Below, one piece after another: positions 23,174 through 34,973 of a stretch of DNA of 64,000 nt (positions within the stretch are counted from its first letter, which is position 1; each line of letters starts with the position of its first letter). Below the pieces are notes generated by a model. The model saw only the letters and a program-made list of their open reading frames with translations. It did no database searches and was not told where the DNA came from. The stretch lies in NCBI GenBank assembly GCA_037042915.1, contig CM073195.1:1302001-1366000 (forward strand), given 5' to 3'. A program made the translations under genes and the position numbers. The DNA is from Auricularia sp. M13 (taxonomy: Eukaryota; Basidiomycota; Agaricomycetes; Auriculariales; Auriculariaceae).

Positions 23174-25424
23174 GGAACGTCCGGGCCAGTGGGCAACGCA
23201 GGCAGTTCGAAAACGCGCTGATTAAGTCCGCGTCAGGGAAAGCTCGTAGCAGCACTGCTATACCGTGTCAAATCGTTAAAACAAAATCCGTAGCTTATTT
23301 ATGCATTGCGAAGTTGTGTCATTTTTTGCGATGGCTTGGAGCTGAACGAGCGAACGGATGGTCGAGTCGGACTTCAAAACACTGCTTGCCTTAAGCTTCC
23401 ACCCCCACCGCACGTCGCACCGCTCCATGGTGCTCATTGTCCGCTGCTGCACCGTGTGCGGAACAAGATTAAACTGCAAGACGCGCGTACGTGCAGCTGC
23501 AGTAGTTTGACCAATCTAACCAGAAGTTTTCGTTTTCAAGCCCTCATAACATTATTCCATCGTCTTGTACGCAACACCTCTTGTTTTGCAGTGGAATATC
23601 TCGCTGACACAACCTGAATGGTTTACCTTCGGGCTTGTACAATCCGTGAGTGAACCAACTTAACGACAGCACCACGCGGCTAACAACCAGCAGTATTGCA
23701 GCGTCAACCTCCTTTCCGAACATTTTTTGGCAGCGTGCTCGATAGTTGTATCCACCAAGGACCTGTCGCTCTGTAAGCCTGCCATTTTGCAGCATGTCCC
23801 CGTGTATCCCGCCTGTGCCCATCCCCTCCATCGTCATGCCCTCGAGTTGAGCGGCGCCGTTGTATGCATACTTGCATGACTCGGCAGCCGCTCTCGTCCA
23901 AAATCCCCAGCCACGAGATGTTGCACACATGCTCTGCGGCTTGCCCCACCGCGCAATCCCCTCGCGTCTGCGACGCCGACTCGCGTTGGGGCGTTGCATC
24001 GTACTCAATGCCCCGCAGCGCTGCCTCTCCACCCATCTATTCTGAGTGCCGGCAAGCTCCCCAGCGTCCAGTTTCTACGAGCAGCAAGGCCAGCAGTCCG
24101 TTCCGACGCCGATGATTTCCTGGACAACGAGGTCTGGGCCGAGCTCGCAGCAGCGCTGGACTCGACGCTTCGCGCGCAGCCACGGACTCCAAGCTCGCGG
24201 TCGCCACTCCCAACGCTCACTCCGGCGTGCGGTTGGCGACGTCCAGCAGGTGCGTGCTCATGCTGTTCATTCCAAGTCATGCTAATATTCATTTGTGTCG
24301 CGGTCACAGGCAGAGCAGGAGTAACACGGCGCTGCGGCCTTCTATTCAGCTTGGCTATGGACGACTATAAGAGCGCGCTCAGCGCTGCGCGTCATCCGCT
24401 CGTGCTGCCGAGCCGCACTTGCCGCCCGCCACCCGTTCCCTTCCATGCCCGCCAACGACACTGCGCGCAGTGAGCAATACGGCCGGCGCACAGCATCAAT
24501 GGCTGTACGTACCATCATAGTCCGATTGTCAACTGCTGGCGCTGAATGCCTTGCGCCGCATGTAGGCCAGGCCACCTGCTGTCGAGAACGTGCGTCCGAC
24601 GTCACGCCCGAAAGAGTCAGCCCTGTCTGCGTCGGTGTCAGCAACCGCATGCAGGCTGCGCGCGCGATCGCAGGCGCGCGTTCTGGCGGTGAGTTCTGGA
24701 GCGGATTGACAACATATCAATACAGTTGCTAACGGCTGCGCAGATTGTCAATGTACCCTCACCATCCAGCGCCCACGACGGCTCCAGCGTCTGCGAACGA
24801 TCCAGCGCGCGCCCGGCAATACCTACAAGGCGTATCAGCAGCAGTCCACGCGGCGGGCTCGCAAGAGACGTCGCGGTATGGCTTTGCCGCATCCGATCCC
24901 CAACCTGCAAATCGGTCCGCAGCTGTCAGGCCACTCGCAGGATGCATTCAAAGCTTCAATGTCGACCGGTACGCATTGATTTATTTGTTCCTTGACCGCT
25001 CATACACTGACCGCCCGCCGGCAGCACCGATCCAACTTGAGTGCGGCAACCTCACGCGGCCGGCGGCGCAAGGTGCCCGTCTCCGCCATGCGGGTCGCTC
25101 CGCTGTACCCAACGCTGAACGTGCATGGGCGCTGCCAGTGCCGCAGACGTGGGTGCGCCGCTCGGCGCTGGAACTCAAACGACGGTGCCACAGCGCACTG
25201 GGGCTGCATCTGTGCTCGACAAGCCGGCTCATTGTACACGATGCTGCCGCCCGGTGCAGCTCTTGAATAGCTACTAGTACTAGTTCTACATACTTGAATA
25301 CAGTGCCGCTACCTACCCAATTGAACCGCCATCTCCGTTCGGAAAGGATGGGCAAGCAAGCATACCTGTCAATTTGAGAGAACCGTTTCAGCAAGTTCCA
25401 CGGTGTTTTCTATCTCTCCCAGAC
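23174..25424. other. Unassigned part of Plavaka element
   Basis: About 2.25 kb between the DUF6532 stop and the right subterminal repeats. Plus-strand frames stay open in places (24745-25266; also around 24020-24250, with a fragment such as DDFLDNEVWAELAAALDSTL), and minus strand 23544-24032 is open for 162 codons. I cannot join these into a gene with a recognisable domain. No 2OG-Fe dioxygenase (TET/JBP) motif, which is known as cargo of some KDZ elements, was seen. Confidence 0.5.
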
Positions 25425-25439
25425 TGCTCCTGAGCGCTC
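25425..25439 (-). repeat. Subterminal inverted motif, right
   Basis: TGCTCCTGAGCGCTC, the reverse complement of 17845-17859. Confidence 0.6.
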
Positions 25440-25566
25440 TCCGTTCGTTCCCAGAGCACCCCGGAACGGTCAGCGGATTGCCTGATGCTCTTGATCACGG
25501 AAACCGGGGAGGGTCGCTCCCGCGCTCCGACCGATCCTGAACACCGGGAACGCTCCGGACCTACCC

Positions 25567-25585
25567 GGGTTTTTCCCGATGGCGG
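25567..25585 (-). repeat. Right terminal inverted repeat of Plavaka element
   Basis: GGGTTTTTCCCGATGGCGG, pairing with 17788-17806. Host permease coding sequence resumes at about 25583 (frame R-K-T-H-P-H-S-S-S). Confidence 0.75.
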
Positions 25586-26782
25586 AAGACGCATCCGCAT
25601 TCAAGCTCGCGCGCGTACTCGTTCCCACAGTCACATGCGCACTCCAACTCGCTCTCGGCCGCGCTGACCGTCGACACGCTCCGCCCGACCTCTGCCAGTG
25701 GCTCGCGGCCCAACACCGGACAATCGGCGCAGTCCGCGCTGTCGGGGGTGTCGTCTGCAACAGCGCACAGCGCTGGCCGCCCGTCGGACATGCCGCATTT
25801 TCCCTCCGCACCGCCGGCGCTGGGAGCGGGGTCGCCGCAGCGTCAGCCGCGGCTCAAGCGCTCAAGGGCAATTACGCCCGAGCCGCCCCCGGATATCTTC
25901 GTCCCCTGGGTCGGCGTGCTCGCTGCCGGGCTTGTGGGCTTGCTCGTGTTCCTGGCGCCCTCAGCGCAGAACGAGAAGAAGGTTGATGCGGTACGTGCAA
26001 TGCATCTTTTCTCCGAGTGTTTGCGCGGTGCTGACACCCAGTGGCAAATTGCAGACATTCAAGTTCTTCACTCAAATGACCAACTGCGCGTCGCTCATCG
26101 CGTGGGTCGGCATCCTCGTCACGTATCTTAGGTATGAATTTCTCAAATTTCATGCGACCGTTTTTGGCGGGATGTTGACGATTTGTGATCAGGTATTATC
26201 AGGGAACGAAACTTGCGGAGGAGAAGGACGAGAAATTCCGTATAACACATGACGAGAGCTTGTACAAGAATAGGCCGTGGGGTCAGCCATGGGTATGTTG
26301 ATGACGCCAGATCTCTGCACCCCATTGCTTACCCGCTGTAGCTTGCGCGGTACGCGTTGGTCTGGTGCATCGCGATATTGCTGGGCCAGGGATGGACGAG
26401 CTTCACCAACCCGGGCGTCAACCGCATCGGTAAGTTTGCAAGGCCTTGGTGCATACTCCAGCGGTCTGACGGCATGGGATAAAATGAAGCCGAGTTGGAC
26501 GGCGACGGCTCCGTGAAGGATAACGATTTCGACATGTCGTTTATCGTCAACTATCTCCCGATCGTGCGCTTCCCATCTCCAGCGTCAAAGCTAACAGGGC
26601 CTAACCCTTCCATGCAGGCAATGTTTCTCTTGCTTGCTTTCGGGTACAAACTTGTGTACCAGACGAACTTCGTCCGGTTGGAGGACATGAAGTTTGACCG
26701 CGGCAAGGTCCTCACTGGTCCCGAGCAGCGCGAGTCCCACTCCGACAATATCTGGGTGAGACTCTACAGATTCCTGCTCTGA

Positions 26783-27525
26783 GAGCGACGATTCGCATAT
26801 TTCCATGGCGTACATTATGACAGATAAGTAGCGGTAGTAACAAGTAGTAGTAGAACAGTGTACAGTACCTCTGCTTTTGTAGACTTGAGGATGTATTGAG
26901 TAATGCATATCATATTGCCCTCGTATACTATTTCCGACATAGTCAGCTGTGGCCCAGAAGTACGTCTTTGCGCATGCTTCTCCGAGATACCACGGGGTGT
27001 CCATGCTACCAGTAGCGCCCTGCTCAGGTGGCCGACTGACCCGCAAGGGCTTCCCAGTTGCTGCCCATTCGTGATAGTCAGGGTCTCTGGCAATCTGTGA
27101 AGGCCTTTTCGCATCCGATTCGTGATGTAGCGTGCAGTGCGATGAGTATGTAGCTAGGTTGACTCCTGTGACTCAAGCTCTTGAGATTATGAACCAACGC
27201 CACAGTATGGTCGCCGAGTCCGTTCCTTCCGCCACTCACGGAGATTTACGCCATTACAGTATCAGGCACATGTGAGCGTGCAATCTGGTGCAATCTGGTG
27301 CTTGCGTAGCGACCGGGACAACAGGTAGAAGCAAACAACGCCACCGGCTGCTGCGTGCGCGGGATCTGATTTGAAATTGCGAACGCGCCTGAAACCCTCA
27401 CCTGGCACCAACCGGGACACGCGACAAATTGGTTGTGTGCTGATTGAATGTGTATAGAACGTCGGGTTAGCAGCAACTCAGTTCTTCCACTCCCGTTTCT
27501 ACTCGCCTGGCGCGAGCACCTGTCG
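26783..27525. other. Intergenic, no gene seen
   Basis: About 740 bp between the permease stop and the next start, same strand. It should contain the permease 3' end and the promoter of the 27526 gene. Open stretches on the minus strand have no domain. Confidence 0.45.
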
Positions 27526-28011
27526 ATGTCGGCCGTCGCCAGCGTCGTTGCTCGCCCGGCCACAATGGAACCATCCTCCGCGCCGCGCGCTATCCCTCGT
27601 TATACGCAGCCACACCTGTCGCAGGTCATTTCGACACCTCAGCAGAACAAAGTCTCCACGGTCAGAGTGCTTCAAACCATTGTCGCACTCCTGTTTCTGG
27701 CTGGCACGACCGTAGGCTGGGTCTTCGCAACGATGCATGTCCCGCCTGAGATGAAGGGCATGCAGCTCTTCGTACACATTGCGTTCGCTGCTGTGACGCT
27801 CATGGTGCTTACCGCGCTGCTGCACATGGCAGTGCGGGACCGGCGTGCCCGAGGGAAAGACCACGAGCTCGCGTTGGGCGAGAATGATGCGCGAAGCACC
27901 GAAGAGCCGCCTCCGCCGTACGAGCGCCGGGGAAGTCTTGTCGGCTTGCTCTCAGGCGTACAGCGCCTTCCAACCATACCGGAGATGGAGGAAAGACCCC
28001 GAGGAACCTGA
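27526..28011 (+). CDS. Small two-TM protein with PPPPY motif
   Basis: Single exon, 161 residues from ATG 27526 (an upstream in-frame ATG at 27448 is less likely because the added residues look like leader DNA). Two hydrophobic helices, VLQTIVALLFLAGTTVGWVF and LFVHIAFAAVTLMVLTALLH, are joined by a short loop. Both tails should face the cytosol. The C-tail has PPPPYERR, a PY-type motif that in other membrane proteins recruits Rsp5/Nedd4 ubiquitin ligases (inference). Family not recognised. Confidence 0.65.
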   Translation: MSAVASVVARPATMEPSSAPRAIPRYTQPHLSQVISTPQQNKVSTVRVLQTIVALLFLAGTTVGWVFATMHVPPEMKGMQLFVHIAFAAVTLMVLTALLHMAVRDRRARGKDHELALGENDARSTEEPPPPYERRGSLVGLLSGVQRLPTIPEMEERPRGT

Positions 28012-28347
28012 GATCACACTGTCAGTCGCTCCTTCCACATCAAGGACAGTGTATACCATTACGCTATTGTAATATGTTGAGATAATTGAGTTTGCTCCTG
28101 TACTGTGGGATTCTTGTATATACCAGGCCACGCGCAACTGAATAACGTAGCCGTTCACACTGACGAGGTCGTGACTGCAGTGCAATGGTCATCCATATAA
28201 AACTAGGTCGTGATCATGAGGCCTTCATCTAACGGGTGTAGGCACATTAAGGAGCACAAAGGCACACGCAGTCAATGAGGTACAATCCAGGAATGTAGAT
28301 AGAGAGAGAAAGGAATCCCACGAACGGAGAGAAACAGGCGGGAGCGC

Positions 28348-31300
28348 TCATGATGCTGGAGCGCCCGCTTCGGCCGCGTCCGCCATCTGCATGACCTCCA
28401 TGAGGAAGGTCTGCTGGTCGACGGCTAGTGACGTCGTCGACGCCTGATAGACGGCGGGATTTTGCATTTGCAGCGCTGACAATGCGTCAGGCGAAGTTAC
28501 GAGGCCAACAGAGGAATGACTTACCGGTGAGCGCATGCTTGAATGTGGTGTATGGGTTGACAGTTTCGAGCGGGCTGAGATAGCCGAGCTCCTCCTCGAC
28601 GTCGTCCGACTCCTCAGAGCCAACGTCAGATTCGGAGTCTGCGCTAACGCCAGTCTTGCGCAGAGCAGCCGCCTGACAATTGGTGTGAGCAGCCAGACAC
28701 TCGCCTGCTTAAACCGTGTATTTACCTCCTTGGCGAGGAAATCGATGTACGCCGAGTCCTCATCCCAAACATCACCCTCTGCCGGAAGTCAGCACGATAC
28801 CCAGAAAAATGCGACGCTGCCATACCATCATCCTCGTTTTCGACAACATCGTCAACATCCTCTTCATCGGAATCGTCGCCCTTCTGGAACGCTTCCTCAA
28901 GAGCCTGGCGCTCTTTGCAGAACGTCAGCACTGAACTGCGGCGCATCAGTTGGCGGGACACGTACTGGCAATAGCAGCAGGCAGCTCCTTCAGCAGGTGC
29001 AGCACGCCCGCCACGATGCCCGTCCATCCCTCCTTGAGCTCGTCCGGCACCGACTGACCAGGCACCTTGAGCAGCTCGCACAGCGCCAAGATGCTGAGCT
29101 TCTTGTCGTGCACGCGCGGGAGCCCGTTCTCCTGGCGCACCGCCGTGAACCACTTGTCGAAGAACGCGCGCGCCTGGCCGGCCTGGCCCATGAGCTGCAG
29201 CGCTACGGGCGCGTTGTACAGCACGGCGTTGATGAGCACCTGCAGGTTCGCCAGGCGCGCCGAGCGCACGTGGTCGGGCTCCTTGAGGCCGCGCAGCGCC
29301 GTCGCGACGATCGTCGGCAGCGCGTCGTCCAGGTGGCCGCGGAGGTTCAGCAGCGCCGCCTCGATCAGCTTGGACGCGTTGCAGCGGTCCGCCGCGCCCA
29401 GATGCTCGTTGGTCATCGCGGAAGTATAGATGTCGACCACCATGTTGCGGTAGTCGGGGCGCGCGATGAAGACGTCCTGGCCCCAGGTCATGAAGTTCTC
29501 TATCGAGGGAAGCATTTCTGCGGCGGGAATATTAGAATTCAAAGCACGGATGCTCATGGGGACGCACCGTCAAGGAAGTCGGCAGCGTTGGTCTTGAATC
29601 GCTGGTAGGTCAGCTCGAAGACCTGCCACAAGCTCGGCGCGATGACGCGGAGTGTGAAGGTGAGGCCATCAACGAGGTCGAACATGTTGTCGTACAGCTC
29701 TGCAGTGAATGAGCACGACGTGAAGGATGCAAAATGGGCTGCGCCGCACCAATCGCCTGAACAGATTGCCTGCTGAGGGTGTAGGTAATGATGGGGACGA
29801 TGATCTCTTGGACCTGCAGCAGGATATCCTTCTGGCTCTCCAGCGACGAAACAATCTATGGATGGTATTTTAGTGATACGCAACACGGCCGCCGATGGTA
29901 AACTTACGGTGCGCAGCGTCTTCGCGGTGCCCATAGCCATGAACGTCTTGTCCTCAGCGCCGACGTCGTCGTCGTAGTTCATGCCCACATCCGACTCGTC
30001 CGGCTCCTCGGCAGCAACGTCTGCGACAAGACGCATGTACGTCAGGCACTGCAAACTCATCATTTAGATATACAAGCAAGCTGCAGAGAGCGAGCTGCTT
30101 ACGAGGCGCTGTGCGAGTTGCGTCGCGACGGGCATAAGCTCCTTGTCGAAGCACTCGACGAGCACCTCCATGCAGCTGTTGAGCACGTCCATATCCGTCT
30201 CGTCCGACAGCTTGAGGATATCTATACGCGCGACCGGTGGTCAACGAGAGCTACAGCACAGAAGAAAACTGCGCGACACGTACCCTGCACAACCTTGCCG
30301 ATGTTGCCCGACAGCGCGGTGCGCACGCTCTCGTGGTGGCTGACCATCTCGGAGATGGCGAGGGCGGCCTGGATGCGCGTGGGCAGCTCGGGATCGTCGA
30401 GTGCGGCCACGACGGCGCGGAAGTGCGGCTCGAGGGCCTCCGGCGCGGACCACTTGTACTCGCTCTTCTCGACGCTGACGATGACGTCGAGCGCGATGTT
30501 GCGCATGAAGCCCTCGGGGTGCGAGTACGCCGGCAGGACGTGCTGCCGCAGGAACGGCTCGAGGCTCGGGCGCACCGCGGGGTTGCGCACCATGTGCGGC
30601 ACGAGGATGGCCGTCATCTTCAGCGCGCCGTACTTCTGCGCCGCGCCCGCGCCGGCGTCGCCGAGGATGGTGTTGACGAAGGTGAGCACGGGGATGAACG
30701 CCACCTTGGCGCGCGCGCGCGCGAGCGTCAGGAGGAAGAACGTCGACTGAGACACGGGCGACGTGAAGTCCTCGTACTCGTCGATGCTCATCCGTGCGTA
30801 CTCGATCGGGTCCGACGCCCACAGCTCGCGATGGTACTCGGTGAAGCACAGGTGCGGGAACACGAACGACGAGACGAGCGTCATGAAGTGCGGCTTGAGG
30901 AGCAGCCAGGTGCTCTTCGGCTTGACGCACTCGCCGAAGTAGGAGAGCACCGCGCATTGGCACTTGCGCGAGAGCCACTCCTGGCCGCTCACGGCAAGCT
31001 CGACCTGCTGAAGGTACATCTTGAAGATCTCGGGAGCGAACGCGGTGACGAAGTGCTGGGCGAATGCGCCGTACTCAGCCTTGAACGTCTCCGGCAGCTG
31101 CGACGGGTTACCGTAGCTATGGCTAGTGTTAGCGAGAGGTCCAGTTCAGTCAAAAGTACGAGTGTACCGAGTGAAAAGGCGGTTGAGGCAGTTGTACGCC
31201 CACTTCTTGGCCTTCCACCATTCGCAGTGCTCGCGAGACTCTTCATTCTCGGGGACGACCTCCTTGGGCAGGCGGAGAGACACAACCTGGAAGAGCAGGC

Positions 31301-32207
31301 GTCCCCAGGGCACGATCGAGTCGTGCGACTGCTGGTGCGGCGACAGGCTCTGCGAGAGTGTCTGCTTGTACGTTTTTAGAATGAGGTGAAGGAGCGTCGG
31401 AATCTCGGGCGAAGCAGGCGTCAGCGGTGCAGGCGGTGACGCGAGAAGCTGCAGCGCAATGTTGACGAGGATAGGGAAGACCTGGGGCACAAAGGAATGC
31501 GTGAGTTCGTTGCCAGGCCGGTACCTATCGATGCAGAATGCAGATCATCAGCTGCGTGGCACAACGGAATGAAGGGCAATGGGAAGGCGGACCTGAAGGC
31601 CTTGGCGAGCTCAAGCACGGCGACGCAGCCGGCCACGACCTCCTGGATGCGCGAGCTCTGAAGGAGAGCCTTGATCTCGTCAATGAGGGTGGGCCAATTT
31701 TCGGGGTAATCGTGGGAGATGAGACTGCGCAGGCATTCTGCGAGCGGGGCGCGGATGGAGCGGGTGGGCGCAGCGACGATGAGCGGGAAGATGTGCTGCC
31801 TGATAGAGTTGCGATCGGAAGCCACGATGGGGTTCTGGTCGGGCAGCGACTTGTCCGGGTCGACGAAGTACGAGCGCCGGATACGGTTCTTGAGGTACAC
31901 GGCGCAGGCCAGCCTCACAGAGCTTAGCAGGGTAGTCAGCACAAGCTACCTGTATGCACTGTTGGCTTACACGTCGACACCATCGGTGCCAATGACCTGG
32001 ATCAGGCTGGCGAGCATGCCCTCCTGCCCACCGAACTAACCAGCGCAAAATTCGCAAAAGACAGCAAAAACGCGTGGATTAGAGCAGGAAACTGGCACTG
32101 GAAGACGTGGCACTCACCCTGCGAATCTCGAGCTCCGCGGCCTTGCGCACATTCGGGTCTGGGTTATAGGTTGTCGCGAAGAGATTGGACAGCGCTTGGG
32201 GGTCCAT
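28348..32207 (-). CDS. Importin-beta karyopherin, Sxm1/Nmd5 (importin-7/8) type
   Basis: A large multi-exon gene of roughly 1,000-1,050 residues. Exon 1 (from ATG 32207) gives MDPQALSNLFATTYNPDPNV RKAAELEIRR. Next comes the importin-beta N-terminal block GGQEGMLASLIQVIGTDGVD and LACAVYLKNRIRRSYF, then HEAT-repeat segments: IFPLIVAAPTRSIRAPLAEC, HDYPENWPTLIDEIKALLQS, WWKAKKWAYNCLNRLFTRYG, LSYFGECVKPKSTWLLLKPH, LWASDPIEYARMSIDEYEDF. The acidic C-terminal region (KGDDSDEEDVDDVVENEDD, ESDVGSEESDDVEEELGYLS) is typical of this class, which carries ribosomal proteins, histones and other cargo from cytosol to nucleus with Ran. About a dozen short introns. No break noticed. The exact exon edges in the 28.7-30.2 kb part were not all fixed. 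Confidence 0.88.
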
Positions 32208-33813
32208 CTGGAACGCCCAGTCAGCGAGGGCTTCAATAACACCAGCAGGCGCAGGTACGTGCTTTTGGCTCGCTCGTAGACAGCAGGCGATCGGGTGGCG
32301 GGGAGAAGGGATGAGGCTGTTGTCAAGAGCAAAATTTCTGGCACTCCGCTTCCTCGATCTCTTCAAGCTCCGACTCGCAGCGTGTGGCACGACCACCGCG
32401 AGGCATGCTTCATCAGCTCATCAGGCGTCAAGATCTCAGCTGTTTCTCATCTTCACACCCCCAGAGAAGATCGGGATGTAATGGGACACGAAAAGTGAAA
32501 ATTCCTTCACGCGTTGCACCTAAACGTAACTTATGCAGCAGCACGCGCCACATCCCGCTCGCTTCTCTGACTTGCTCAAAAGCGTACATTTGACTACGTG
32601 TTGGAATCCCGGACTTCTACGATCATGTCCTACAGGTTGCTGAATTATTACTTGGTTTGAATATCGAATGAGAGCTCCCATGAGGACTTTGGGCAATCTC
32701 AGAAGACGAAGACAAACCTATTCAATAGAGAGTGCAGGGAACACAGTCAGTTGAGACTTTGCGACGGGCATCGGTGGCAACTGCCATGAGACGCGTCCAC
32801 AAATCGGAGCTTTAAACCGCGTTCCGGCTATCTTCCCTTATAAAACCCGACAGCATGCCAAGTTGATCGTATACTGCGAATGCATACCATTGTGACTCCT
32901 CTGCACTACTTTCCAGACGTAGTGACAGAAGTAGAGCACGCGCTCATCATCCTGCTAGCCCACCCCGGGCGTACGCATATCCAGGGGGTATGCGATGAAG
33001 TGAGCAACACCGCGGCCTGGAGCAGTTCGCACCTGTGAGGTGTACCCACGTTGATGCGGTGGGTTGTGCATACACTGGCGCGTTCTGCACCGTGAGTTGT
33101 GCCCCCCGGTGCGTGTAGTTCTAATAGCAGCAAAAGTATGAAGACGACTCCTACGCTGACCCGTCAAACGCGCGATCCCAGGCCCGCTGTAGCAACGACG
33201 GGCGAGCCGTGGCGACGTAATCATCTGGTTGTTCAATGTCATACCAGCACTCAATGGCGACACGGACGATTCTCGAGTTCTCATCTCGCTTTGCGTGTCA
33301 ACCTCAGGCCGCCGCATGCACGTACAGTGGATCAGGCCCGCCAAGTGGCTCATTTCAATTCACGAGCCAGCCTCCGCTGATCCCTGGACAAGCAGCGTTG
33401 CTTCGAAAGAGCGCGGGGCGGTCATATTCTGCTCGTAAAATTTCTTCACAGGTAACTTGCCGAATCCTAGGCACGATCATCGCTCTCTCAGATTCGTAGC
33501 CCGTTCAAAATGGACCTAGGCTATCCCGAGTCTCCCTGCCTTGATTCTCGACCTTCAAGTAAGCTTGAAAAATACGCTGGTTCCCTCGACGGGCGCCATT
33601 CGTTCAATTGTCCTGGCAGCTACGAAGTCTACGATCCACGGCGCGCCGGAACGAATGACGTGACATAACCGCGGCAATCTGCTTTACTGCTCCCTCAACG
33701 CCTTAAAGTCGTGTCGGTGCCCCGTGTCAACTCCGTATTGTGCAGCCTTCCTTCGTCCCCCTCCCCCATTCCCTTGTGTAGCCTTCCTCCTCTAAGGAGA
33801 CTGCGCGCGCGAC
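32208..33813. other. Intergenic, divergent promoters
   Basis: About 1.6 kb between the importin start and the plus-strand gene at 33814. Short open frames on both strands (for example minus 32955-33353) lack any domain or consistent codon pattern. A pyrimidine-rich tract (about 33740-33795) lies directly before ATG 33814. Confidence 0.5.
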
Positions 33814-34973
33814 ATGCTACCTCGAGACCGCATGGTCGTCTTTAGACGCATGATGGACGGACTACAACCAATATCCCGCCTCGACATTCCCACGGCAGAC
33901 GAGACCTCCAACATCGCTGGCGGACTAGACAGCTTCATCGGCAAGATGACTGCTGTTGCTTCGTACAGCTGGGCTGATGTTCCCAGTCCGACTATCGTTA
34001 TCCCAGGTACGCGCCACATATTTGATTTCAGATTTTCCACAAACTGATTATCTCACACTTAAGGTTCGCCGCCAGTCTTGACCTTGGATGGAGTTTCATT
34101 CCCGTTGACCGTCACCGAGGACACGGCCGCGGACCACACCAAATACTGGCACATCCACGAGCTCCCCTTCAACCTCGAACCGCTCCTCTCATCTGTGCAG
34201 CATCTTCAGCCGGAGTTCCCATTCCAAAGCATCCATCTCGTTACGGAGAGAGCATTCCTCCTAAAGCTCCTCGGCTGGATACGCCGCTCAGCCGACCTGG
34301 ACTTCTGCTTCGACATTCAACTGGCAGGAAGCACGATGCTCTGCACGCATTGCGCTATACAGCCGAAGGGCGTAAGCAGAGGCGGGTACGGCAGGAACTT
34401 CGAGCACGCCGTCACCGCCCCAGCGCCGGTCGTGGTTGGTGTTGGCACATCGGAATCGGATGGGCCGAAGACTGCAGAGCAAATGGGACACTATCGCATC
34501 GTTCGCTACGTAAGCTCAGCTCTCAGTTTGTTTTTAGACTTAGAATCTGGTGCTGATTGGGAGGCTCGCAACAGAATTTCTGCGGCCTTGAGCTGCTGGT
34601 GCGGTACGAAGTCGACGCGTGCTTGCCTCCCGAGTCCCCGAGTAGTGAACCTCAGGCGGACTCGCCCTCATCGGCCCCATACCTGGGCCTGAGCAGCCAG
34701 CGGCTCGCGACTCCCTCCGGTATCAAGGTCATCCATGCCGGGACGCTCATTGAGCAGTCTGGCATCGTGGAGCTCAAGTCCCTCAGGCGGGCTACTCAGA
34801 CTAACAAGTTCTGGAAGAAGACGTTCCCGCAGCTGTTCTTCTCGCAGACGGAGCATCTTCTCGTGGGGCTGCACGAGCGCGGCGAGTTCACGGACATCGA
34901 GCCGCACACCCTCGAGTCCGTCCAAAACTACTGCGCTTGCGACGAGGAGGACTTCCGCAAGCTGGCGGCCGTG

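Larger units (their letters stand above)
17791..25582. mobile_element. Plavaka (KDZ-type) DNA transposon, apparently intact
   Basis: About 7.8 kb inserted in the Ser/Pro loop of the permease. The ends are imperfect inverted repeats (17 of 19 positions match between 17788-17806 and the reverse complement of 25567-25585), beginning CCATC. Subterminal DNA at both ends is packed with GGAGCG/CGCTCC-type motifs, including a perfect 15 bp inverted pair at 17845-17859 and 25425-25439. Inside are the transposase (minus) and a DUF6532 gene (plus), head to head with about 125 bp between starts, then about 2.25 kb of unassigned DNA. Removing 17791-25582 rejoins the permease loop at a codon boundary. I see no target-site duplication; the exact ends could be off by a few bases. 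Confidence 0.85.
15134..26782 (+). pseudogene. AAT-family amino-acid permease split by transposon
   Basis: A plasma-membrane amino-acid permease whose coding sequence is open on both sides of a 7.8 kb insertion. Left exons that join in frame include 15421-15450, 15506-15528, 15579-15605, 15673-15732, 15796-15822, 15899-15934, 15994-16006 (13 nt), 16066-16087, 16146-16229, 16286-16316, 16378-16477, 16575-16825, 16885-16935, 17005-17060, 17112-17241 and 17296-17790. Right exons: 25583-25990, 26055-26131, 26193-26292, 26342-26429, 26490-26563, 26618-26782. Recognisable blocks in order: GPAGVLIAYALTSS, GFAMGWNAWYHW, VGLNFIGARRFGQV, YWRCPGPFVQPFG, SFFGTEIAGV, AIRRVWLRI, VSAFSAASADIYVSSR, WVGVLAAGLVGLLVF, LGQGWTSFTNPG. 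A long Ser/Pro-rich loop follows TM8 and is where the element landed. The first ATG (15134) and exons before 15421 are not settled. As it stands the product would lack TM9-12. Confidence 0.85.

Noticed and set aside
23174-25424. TET/JBP dioxygenase cargo, known in some KDZ elements
   Set aside because: Looked for an HxD...H...R pattern in the open stretches and saw none.
17770-25600. GACGC near both flanks as target-site duplication of the Plavaka element
   Set aside because: It lies at different distances from the two ends (in GACGCCG before the left end and in AAGACGC after the right end), so it is not a flush duplication.
30237-31379. 380-codon plus-strand frame opposite the importin
   Set aside because: Antisense shadow; the minus strand has the clear HEAT-repeat protein with splice sites.
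33814-34973. True geranylgeranyl pyrophosphate synthase
   Set aside because: No DDxxD-type motifs; the family name is a database label without support in the sequence.
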